DNA from: a bacterium
Lineage (GTDB): Bacteria > JACRDZ01 > JAJRWM01
NCBI GenBank assembly: GCA_024276815.1
Contig: JAJRWM010000081.1
Coordinates: 1-17,427, forward strand
Direction of reading: 5' to 3'
Length of the DNA: 17,427 nucleotides
Shown: positions 7,099 through 15,700 of the stretch, in pieces
How positions within the stretch are numbered: the first letter of the stretch is position 1
Layout of the letters: each line of letters begins with the position of its first letter
Made by a program: the position numbers and the translations under genes
Notes under the pieces: generated by a model
What the model saw: only the letters and a program-made list of their open reading frames with translations
Told to the model about the DNA's origin: nothing
The model's database searches: none

Positions 7099-8628
7099 TT
7101 AGTTCTGCTTGATCAGGCTTTGACCGGTCATGATCTCAGGCTGAGGAATTCCGAGAATTTGCAGAATCGTTGGCGGGATATCCACCAGCTCGCCGTTCCG
7201 TACTTCACAGTCCTGATGACCGTGCAGAATAAAGGGCACCGGGTTGGTGGTATGAGCCGTAAAAGGAACGCCCGTCTCATAATCCAACATCTGTTCCGCG
7301 TTGCCATGATCCGCGGTAATCAAAGCGACGCCGGAAACTTCCTCCAGCGCGCTGATAACCTTGCCAACGCAAGCGTCAACCGCTTCAACCGCTTTGACGG
7401 CGGCTTCCAGTACTCCGGTATGACCAACCATGTCCAGGTTGGCGAAATTGAGAATAATTACCTGGTATTTACGGGACCGGATGCGTTTGACGACTTCGTC
7501 AGCGACCGGATAGGCGCTCATTTCCGGTTGCAGATCATAAGTGGCGACCTTGGGAGAGTGAATCAGGGCGCGTTCCTCGCCCTGGAAGCAGTCTTCCCGG
7601 CCCCCGTTGAAAAAGAAAGTGACATGGGCGTACTTTTCTGTCTCGGCGATTCGTAACTGCGGCATGTTATGCCGGCTCAGGACTTCGCCCAGGGAGTCGG
7701 TGACATCCGGCGAAGGATAGATTACGGGCAGTTTGAAGGTTTGATCGTATTCAGTCATACAGTAATAGTTGAGTCGAAGACGCTCTTGGCGGGGAAAATT
7801 ATCAAAATCCGTCGCCGTTAAAGCCCTGGTAAGCTGACGGGCCCGGTCGGGACGAAAATTAAAGAAGATCACCGTATCATCATTCTTGATTAGAGCCGTC
7901 GGTTGTTCTTCCTCAATGATTATCGTCGGTTTGACAAACTCGTCGGTTTCCCCCCGAGAGAAGGCGTCATTAAGAGCCTCCCGAACACTTTCCGCTTTCC
8001 GTCCCGCACCACTTACCAAGGCGTCGCAGGCCATTCGCGTGCGCTCCCAGCGATTGTCCCGGTCCATCCCGTAGTAACGTCCCATAATAGTGGCGATTTT
8101 CCCGACACCAAGTTCTGCCATGCGGTCTTCCAGTTGTTCTAAAAAAGTATCAGCGACTTTCGGGGCCGTATCCCGCCCGTCCAGCAGGGCATGAACAAAA
8201 ACCCTGGTTAATCCCGTCCGCCGGGCTTTTTCCAATAAAGCGAATAAATGCTTGATGTGACTGTGAACGCCACCGTCACTCACCAGGCCGATTAAATGCA
8301 GGGAACCGCCCGCCGCTTTCCCCATAGCTTCATTCAAGGTCGGGAGCCGGTAAAAGGTCTCATTCTCAATATCTTTGTTTATCCTGGTGAAAGCCTGATA
8401 TATCCGGCGGCCGGCTCCCATATTCAGATGCCCCACCTCGGAATTGCCCATCTGCCCTTCCGGCAGACCAACGGCTTCGCCTGAGCATTTCAGCTCTGAG
8501 TGCGGGGAGACAGAGAACAAATGGTCCAGATTGGGAGTGTTCGCCTGCGCTACCGCGTTGTAGTCAGAACGGGGATTGAGGCCCCAGCCATCTAAAATCA
8601 TCAGCAATACGGGTGGTTTTGAGTTCAT
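7099..8628 (-). CDS. gpmI: 2,3-bisphosphoglycerate-independent phosphoglycerate mutase
   Basis: The 509-residue protein interconverts 3- and 2-phosphoglycerate in glycolysis and gluconeogenesis, using two metal ions (usually manganese) and a phosphoserine intermediate. The alkaline-phosphatase-superfamily landmarks are all present: Asp13 in MILDGWG; catalytic Ser63 in GQMGNSEVGHLNMGAGR; substrate-site GRYYGMDRDNRWER (183-196); FFNFRPDRARQL (256-267); Lys332 in EKYAHVTFFFNGG; Asp399 and His403 in NLDMVGHTG; Asp440 and His441 in ITADHGN; and His459 in PFTAHTTNP. Length is normal for the family and nothing is missing. The ATG overlaps the thioesterase stop (ATGA), with GGAGG seven bases upstream, so the two are translated as a coupled pair. 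It converges on batE, with an 82-base G-rich gap between them. Confidence 0.97.
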   Translation of the reverse strand: MNSKPPVLLMILDGWGLNPRSDYNAVAQANTPNLDHLFSVSPHSELKCSGEAVGLPEGQMGNSEVGHLNMGAGRRIYQAFTRINKDIENETFYRLPTLNEAMGKAAGGSLHLIGLVSDGGVHSHIKHLFALLEKARRTGLTRVFVHALLDGRDTAPKVADTFLEQLEDRMAELGVGKIATIMGRYYGMDRDNRWERTRMACDALVSGAGRKAESVREALNDAFSRGETDEFVKPTIIIEEEQPTALIKNDDTVIFFNFRPDRARQLTRALTATDFDNFPRQERLRLNYYCMTEYDQTFKLPVIYPSPDVTDSLGEVLSRHNMPQLRIAETEKYAHVTFFFNGGREDCFQGEERALIHSPKVATYDLQPEMSAYPVADEVVKRIRSRKYQVIILNFANLDMVGHTGVLEAAVKAVEAVDACVGKVISALEEVSGVALITADHGNAEQMLDYETGVPFTAHTTNPVPFILHGHQDCEVRNGELVDIPPTILQILGIPQPEIMTGQSLIKQN

Positions 8629-9020
8629 TTGTTTGCCTCCAGAAAAGTTTTAATGATTTTCGGCCATTTAATGGGTTTACCATCATGGTTGACGATTACG
8701 TGAGTCGTGCCGGCCCGGGCCGCCACTTTTTTATCAGCGCGGCGGGTTAAGGTATATGAGAAATTCAGGCGTAAGCGGTCCTGAACCGGTCCCTCAATTT
8801 CCAGGGTCAGTAAATCATCAAAATAAACCGGGGCCAGGAACCGGCAATGAGTTTCGATTACCGGCAGGTAAAAACCGCTCTTCTCCCACCCGGCATAGGA
8901 AAAGCCCCGTTGCCGGATTAACTCGATCCGTCCTTTTTCAAACCAGGGGAAATAATGAGAATGATGGACAATTCCCATGCGGTCGGTCTCATGATAACCG
9001 ACCCTGATCTCAATTTCCAT
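8625..9020 (-). CDS. YbgC/FadM-family acyl-CoA thioesterase
   Basis: From ATG 9020 the protein has 131 residues and a single hotdog fold. MEIEIRVGYHETDRMGIVHH is the family opening: Asp13 is the usual catalytic aspartate, and HSHYFPWFEKGRIELIR follows as in YbgC. These enzymes hydrolyse acyl-CoA (or acyl-ACP) thioesters in the cytoplasm; the natural substrate here cannot be told. I prefer ATG 9020, with AGGTGG eight bases upstream, over GTG 9032, because homologues start at this point and the GTG start has a poorly spaced ribosome site. The stop overlaps the gpmI start by four bases. YbgC often sits beside tol-pal genes, but no tol gene is present here. Confidence 0.9.
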   Translation of the reverse strand: MEIEIRVGYHETDRMGIVHHSHYFPWFEKGRIELIRQRGFSYAGWEKSGFYLPVIETHCRFLAPVYFDDLLTLEIEGPVQDRLRLNFSYTLTRRADKKVAARAGTTHVIVNHDGKPIKWPKIIKTFLEANK

Positions 9021-9067
9021 TATACCAGCCACCTGACTCCCGAATAAACGTTCTGATTATACCAGCC
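9019..9067. repeat. 12-bp direct repeat, two copies
   Basis: ATTATACCAGCC occurs at 9019-9030 and again at 9056-9067 on the plus strand, 37 bases apart. On the minus strand each copy contains TGGTATAAT. The upstream copy is a good promoter element; the other overlaps the thioesterase start codon. Confidence 0.8.
9056..9067 (-). promoter_or_regulatory. Extended -10 promoter for the thioesterase-gpmI pair
   Basis: The minus strand reads GGCTGGTATAAT, a perfect extended -10 (TGn plus TATAAT). It lies 36 bases before the thioesterase ATG, which would put the transcript start near 9049. The -35 position (TGAATC) is a poor match, as is common with extended -10 promoters. Confidence 0.55.
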
Positions 9068-9103
9068 TGCTGTTCCCTGATTCAGAGAGCAGGTCCTTTT
9101 TTT
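9066..9103 (+). terminator. Hairpin plus T-tract at the end of the giant gene, plus-strand orientation
   Basis: CCTGCT (9066-9071) pairs with AGCAGG (9088-9093), followed three bases later by seven T at 9097-9103. The T-tract is correctly placed only for plus-strand transcription, but no plus-strand gene lies nearby. On the minus strand the hairpin follows the giant gene's stop but lacks a U-tract. Confidence 0.35.
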
Positions 9104-9737
9104 ACTCAGTGATGATATCATCGCTGAAATTTCCCGTAACCTTGTTTTTCTTCAGCCGCGGTTTTGGCTCCGAGGCTGTCAGTTTGATGCCGACGTCATT
9201 ACGGGTAATGATGTTGGAATTGATTTGCGTTGTCGACTGACGGCAGAGGATTCCATAATATATGTTGTCCACGATCTTGTTGTTGGAGATGACGGCGGAC
9301 GAGAAGTTGGAGCAGTAGATGCCGTTTTTATTATTTCGTATCGTGTTGAAACTGATTCGCGCCGGCGACATTTTAATAAAGATGCCGGAATCGGCGTTTT
9401 CGATAACTGCGTATTCGATGACAGAAACCTGTCCGCTGTTGCCATTGTTGATCTGGATGCCTTTCCAGGAGCCGGGCTTTGGCGAGCCGGGTACGGAGGT
9501 GAAGGTTATGGGCTGGTTACGTTTGCCCTTGGCCACCAGGAGACCCTCCACGATCAAAGCCCCGCTTTCTTCCAGGTTGTTTTCCATGAGGGGGGCGAAA
9601 ATCAATTTGACGCCCGGCGAAACAGTAAACTGGCCGAAACGGGTAATTACGTAACGTCCCATGACGACGTAGGGGCCTTTTTCCGGAGTCAAAATCAGCT
9701 TGGCGTTCAAAGACCCCCTTAATACTGTTTTCCCCAG
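9102..9737 (-). other. Beta-helix domain 4 of the giant protein
   Basis: It opens with VLRGSLNAKL and GPYVVMGRYVI, followed by SPGVKLIFAPLMENN, GALIVEGLLVAKG and ITFTSVPGS, then WKGIQINN. Regular coils follow (ISFNTIRNNKNGIYCSN, AVISNNKIVDNIYYGILC, INSNIITRNDVGIKL). This is the right-handed parallel beta-helix pattern with NN-x-GI turns. It ends in DDIITE, which is the C-terminus. Confidence 0.8.
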
Positions 9738-12700
9738 GGCCGCGGCCTTGGATGTTTGCTTGATTTCATCCGCTTTTCCGGGTGTGGTCGGGCTTGTTTT
9801 TGAGAACAGCGACGGCGGCGTTACCTGGGTAATAACCTTGCCGGAAATGTCGCCCCGTCTGTTGTTAATAAATTTGTTCTGGTAGACCTTGGGATATGAT
9901 GTATATGAATTTTCCACGGTAATGCCTATTTCATTGTTGGTAAAAGTGTTTAGAGCGAGAATCGGACCTGATTTGTTGCAGTTTATACCTGATTTGCCGT
10001 TGTTGGCAATCACGCTTTCAAAAAGACGTATTTCGCTGAAATTAAACAGGGATATACCGTGATTGCGGTTATAGCGGACTTCGCACTTGTTGAACAAGGG
10101 CGATGCCGTGGAGCAGGTTATGCCGTTGTCAGCGTATTCGACGAGGCAATATTCCAGGAGAGAAGGCTGCTCCGCGGGGGTGTTCTCGAAGCGTATCCCC
10201 CCCCAGTCATTAGGTTTTGGCAGAGGATAGCTGGACGTGAACACGACCCGTTTGTCTGCGGTTCCCTGGGCCAGCAACCGGCCCTTAACCACAATCCGAC
10301 CCCTTTGGATAACCCGGCTGTTGACGGTCAGTGACGTGAATCTTAACACCGTGCCGGCTTCAATTCTTAAGGTAATTCCCCGAGGAATGGTCAGTAAACC
10401 TTTAATCAGGTAGGGGCTTTTCTCCGCCTTGAGGGTAACGCTTTCCTTGAGCTCTCCGCTGATCCGGGTGCCTTCAAATAATTTCAGGAAAGTCCTGGCT
10501 TGGCCGACCTCGCTCTCCGCTCCGTCCTTGTTTTTCAACTTGATAAAAATTGTTTTCGGGCCGTCATCCGAAGACAACTCATAGGTCGTCGATTCCTTGA
10601 AAGATTGCCAGATCGCGGTTTTAAAGTAAAAGTCCTCCGAGAGCATCATCTGGGCCGCGTTTTCCGCTTCGATCCTGATGTTTATCAAGGGCGTCGTGAT
10701 TTCCGGCCCTTCCAGGATGGTAAATTCCCGCAGCCTGGGCGGCTCAGTCCGGACAGTGAATGGTTCGCCGGTATATTGGGAGGCTTTATTGCCAGCCAGG
10801 TCCCGCGCTCCGCTTAGTTTAAGCGTCAGCGTTCCGGTTAAGCTCTGGTCCAAAGATTTAAGATAAACAATGTAGGTGTCGTTGCTCCGTTTGTTTTTCC
10901 CGAACCGTCCCTCGGGGAACATCTGCTCGCGGCCGTTTCCGCTTACCAGTTTAATGGTTGGCGGCGACTTGGCGTCCAGGCTTTCAGAGAAGGTAAATTC
11001 AACCTTGAAGGGTTGACCTGTTTGCGGTTCTTTGTGGTCAGCGGCTAAAATAACCGGCGGGGTAGTGTCCTTTTTAAGGGGCTGCTTTTTAACTCCGGGC
11101 GTCCTGGTCTCAGCCGGCGTTATCGCCGTTGCTTTTTGAGGAGCGGTCGTTTCTTTAAGAATTGCCGGCGGCTTGACCCTGGTCTGTTCAAGCGGTTTTT
11201 TAACGGCTGGTTTCGCTTTCGGCTTCGCGCTTTCCGACCGGGAAACGCTATCCGTTTTGGGGGACGCCGGTTCTGTCTTTCGCACCAGCCCCATGATATC
11301 CCTGGTGTTATTGTTTTCCAGGTGAACGTTAAGCAACTGAGGCGCTTTGCCCAGGTAATTATTGCGGGAACGAATGCCGATCTTGTTGTTATATATGTAG
11401 CTGTCCTCAATCTTCGGGAAAGCCCGGCGGGCGTCAACGCCGATCGAATTATCGCGGATCTCGGAGTTCAGTATCCTGGGACCGGCGAAATTAATCACTA
11501 CGATGCCGGCATCCTGACACAGCTTGATGATACAGTCGCTGATCAGCGGGGAAGAGCCGTCGCAGGTAATACCATTAACCGCGTATTCCACCAGGCAGTA
11601 GTTAAACAGGGTTTTCTTGGCCTTGCCGTTCCTGAAGGTGATGCCGGCCCAGTCTCCCGGCAGCTTATCCTTTTTATTGGAGGTAAAAGTAATCAGCCGG
11701 TCGCTTTCGCCGGCCGCTTTCAGGGCGCCCTTGACCAGTAGCCCGCTCAATTGAGTAGTGTGACCATTTTCAGTCAGCGGAGTGAACTGAACCTCAACGC
11801 CTTTTTCGATGGTCAAAGTGACGCCTTTTTCAACGACTAATAATCCATGCACAACGTAAGGACTTAACTCCATGGTTAGCGCGCGGTCCTCGCCCAGGCT
11901 GCCTTTTAAATGGTTTTCAGGCAGGGGGGGCACATATTTAAGGTCGAGACTAAACAGGTCTGTTTTATTGTCGAGCTTGTCGGCCAGCCGCAATTTGATC
12001 GTTTTTGCTCCCGGCTCCGGGCTCAGATCCATGACCAGTTCATCTTGATAGTCCACCCAGGGAGCGTCCGCGAAATCATCCTGTTCGGCAATCCGCATCC
12101 GGACCGCTTCTTCCGCCTCGATAATCAGGGTAACTCTCGGTGTTTCTGTGACAGCTCCCTCTTCGCAGTAAAAATTGTTTAACCGCGGGGGCGTCAGGTC
12201 CAGATCGAAGAGCTTTTGTTCCCGGGCGGTCAGCCGGTTGCCGGCCAAATCCTCAAAACCGCCCAGTTGCAAATAAACGTGTGGCTCCAGGCGTTGGTCC
12301 AGGGTGATTGAGGCGGTCAGGTAGGTATCATTGTCCCGGACAGTTTTGGCGTATTTGCCGTTTGGCTCAATTTTCAGCTCAAAGCCCTGGTTGTTGGTGA
12401 GTACTATGTCGGGTTTAATTTCAGGGTTAAGGCTTTCGTTGAATTCAAGGTTGAGGCGGAACGGTTTGCCCCTTTCAGCCCGACCGATTATTTCCAGGTT
12501 GCTGATTCGTGGCGGGGTGTCGTCTGTCGGCGGCAGCGGCCGGTATTTTACCGGGAGGGAAACGGTTTCGCTGAGGTTGCCGGCGTTGTCCTGCAACTGG
12601 AGATAGATTAATTTACCTCCCGGTTCTTCGCTTAAATCGAAGTCAAACTGTTGTTTAAATGGTTGCCATTCGGCGTTCGGGAAATCCCGGTCCTCGGACA

Positions 12701-15700
12701 GACGCATAACATAGGCGTCCTTGGCTTCCAGGCGCAGGGAAACTTTGGGCGCGGCGACAATCTCGCCGTCGGCCGCCGCGAATTCAATGATTTCGGGCGG
12801 GCTTTGATCGAAGGTAAACAGGCTGTGTAAAAATGGTTTCATGATGTTGCCGCTGATATCTTCAGCCAGGGAAACAGCGACGCTGACCTTGCCGGATGGT
12901 TTGTTTTTAAGGCTCAGACTCTGGGTTACGTAGGTATCGTTATGAATTTCGGTTGTCTCAAAATGTCCGGTCCGCTCGATCCGGAACTGGTTCTGGTCTA
13001 TGAAAAACTGGATGTCGGGCGGAATATCCGGATTTAATGGCTCGGAAAAGACTAGGGACAAGGTGAATTCTTCTCCGGACACCGCCGCTCCGTTGATCCT
13101 GACATAGTTGATGTACGGCCGTTCGGTATCGGGAACGCGGTAGCGTACGCCGGTGGAAAAAATCTCGCTCAGGTTGCCGGCCCGGTCTTTGAGCTGTAAA
13201 TAAATATTATATTTACCCTCTTGCTCCGGCAGAGTGTAGCTGGTCGCGCCGCTGAAGGTCTGCCAGGTCGCGCCGGTCAAATCGGGGGCGCCCCCCAGAC
13301 GCATAAAGTCAGCGTCATCGGTGTCGATTAGCAGCGTAATCTTTCTGGCGGGCGTTTCCTCGCCCTCCTTGACCGAGAACGAAGCCAGCGTCGGCGGAGT
13401 CGTATCCGGGATTCGGTAGGTGGCGGCGATGGAAAAGATAGACGTCTGATTACCGGCGTTGTCTTTTAGCCGCAGGTAGATATTATGCTTTCCTTCCTCA
13501 GCCGGCAATTTGAAAGCGACCTCCCGCTTGAAGGGCCGCCAGTCGCTGTCCGTTAACCGGGGATTAGTTCCCAGGAGCATAAAGTCAGCGTCATCAGCAT
13601 TGATTAACAGGGTGATCTTTCTGGTGGGCGTTTCCTCGCCCTCTTTCACCGAGAAAGAGTTCAGTGTCGGCGGTGTGAGGTCCGGAGCTTTGTAAACAAT
13701 CGCTAACGAGTAAATATCTGTTTTGTTGCCGGCCCGGTCTTTGAGTTGTAGCTTAATTGTCTGCCGGCCTTCCGTCTCAGGCAAAGAGAGAGAAACCTTA
13801 TTGGTGAAGGCTTGCCAGGCCGCGGCTTTAAACTCTGGCTGGCTGGCCAGTCTCAGGTGAGTCGCTTCGTCAGCTTCAATTAGCACGGTAAGGTCGCGGT
13901 GATTGGTTTCCCCGCCTTCAAGTATTTTGAAAGAGCGCAATTGGGGCGGCTTGGTATCAAAGGTAAACAGTTCCTGGGAATGGCTTGTTTGCCGATTGCC
14001 GGCCCGGTCAGTGGCTCCTTCGATCTCGATGGATATTTCCCCCTCAAGCTCTCTTCCGGGGTTGTCGAGTTCCGCCACAAAAGTCTTCGGGTCCAGCCAT
14101 TGCTTGTTGTCCGGAGACCGGGAGTTGTGATGATTATCCGTTATCAGTATTGTTGGTAATGGTTCCTCCGCCATTTCTTCAGAATAATTTATCGTGAACT
14201 TCCATGATTGCCGGTCCGTCTTGGGGTCAGGGGGGGTGAGCATTACGACTTTTGGCGGAATGGTATCCGGCGCGGGCCGGACGGTTTCAGCGATTGCCGG
14301 GACCGCTTCGGCCGCCGGGACAGGCAGTGAGGCCGGGACCGCGGAAGGAACCGTAAGCGGAAGGGAACTGGCGACGGCTTCCGCCGGTTTTACGCTTTTC
14401 GCCTGCTCTTCTTCCGTCCCGGCAACCGGTTCCGTTTTGATTTCCGGTTTCGGTTCTTCGGCCGGTTCCGGCTCAGCCGCTGCTTTTTCTGTTTCTCCGG
14501 GAAACTTCGTGATGACTTCAGCCTGTTTCATTTCTTTATCAGGCGCTGACAGGCTGGATAACGGCGGCGCTGTTTCAGGAACGGGGGTTTTTACCTCCGG
14601 CGTTGACTCGGGCGGACTGGTTAAGTTGCCGGTTGCCGGCTCGGCCTGCGGGGTTTCTTCCAGCAGCGGGCGAACCGACTTGCCGCCACCGCCGTTGATT
14701 TCCTTAACCGGTCCCCGGTACTTTCCCTGGTTGTTTTCTAAAAGACAATTTTCCAGGACCGGTTTTTTCTCCTGATAATTGTTGATGGAGATGACTACGA
14801 CTTTATTGTTTTTAAAATGCGACGCCAGGAAATAAGGCGCTGAACGGTCAGAATAGACAGCGCTCTTGCCACTACCGCTGATGAGCGTGTTTTCCACGCG
14901 TGGCGATGAGAATTGTGTCGCTTTTACCGCATAGGAAAAGTTGTCCGAAAGCTGGCAGCCGAAGATGGTTGGCGATGACGAGCGGCAGTAGACAGCTTCA
15001 TTGGCGTGCTGGATCACGGTATATTTTAAAAGGGACTGCTCCTGGTCGTTGAAATTGGTGAAGGTAATGCCGCTCCAGGGGATAACCGGCGGGCCGGGTA
15101 TTGAGGTCGTCATAATAACCGGGGCTTCCGGCGTTCCCAGGCATTTCAGCACTCCGCCGACGATTAACCGGCCCTTCTGGCTAATTTGTCCATTGAAGCT
15201 TAACGGGGCGAAGAATATCTTGACGCCGGCTTCTATTGAAAGTTCTATTCCTGCCGGGACAACCAGTTCCCCGCGCACTAAATAAGGACTGTTCGCGGCC
15301 GTAAGCGTCTGGGAGTTTGCTAGTTTCCCGCGTAGCTCAGACGCTTCTAAAGGCGTCGTCAGGTTAACGCTGGTTGAGTTTGCCGGCGCTGAATTGCCGG
15401 CGAAATCTCTGGCCAGCAAATAAATGTATTTATGACCTTCCCCGCTGGAAAGGGTAAAAGGTACCTCCTCCTGGTAAACCCGCCACTCCTCGTTTTTGAA
15501 GGATGGATCTTCGCTGATCTTGATCGCGTCAATATCCTGACCGGTAATGGCAAGATGGATTTCCGGGCTGTCGACCAGCAACCCCTCTTTTACTCTGAAA
15601 GAGGCGATAACCGGCGGGGTGATATCCATCACCAGGGTCTGGGTTTCCGCTTCCATTGTGTTGCCGGCCAGGTCAGCGACTCCGCTGATGGCCAGCTTTA

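Noticed and set aside
7120-7656. A 178-residue plus-strand open frame opposite gpmI
   Set aside because: gpmI in this region is complete, with all catalytic residues. The opposite frame shows no domain or ribosome binding site.
9019-9024. Second TATAAT as a promoter for the thioesterase
   Set aside because: It overlaps the ATG at 9018-9020, so a transcript from it would start inside the gene. It is kept only as part of the direct repeat.
13116-13943. CRISPR-like or mobile repeat array
   Set aside because: The period is 276 bp, the repeats diverge, and they are in frame inside one coding sequence, so they are protein repeats.
14194-14775. A 193-residue plus-strand open frame rich in Gly/Ala/Ser
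   Set aside because: It is the complement of the Pro/Glu/Ala-rich linker and beta-helix end of the giant protein. Its composition is explained by the opposite strand, and it shows no recognisable domain.
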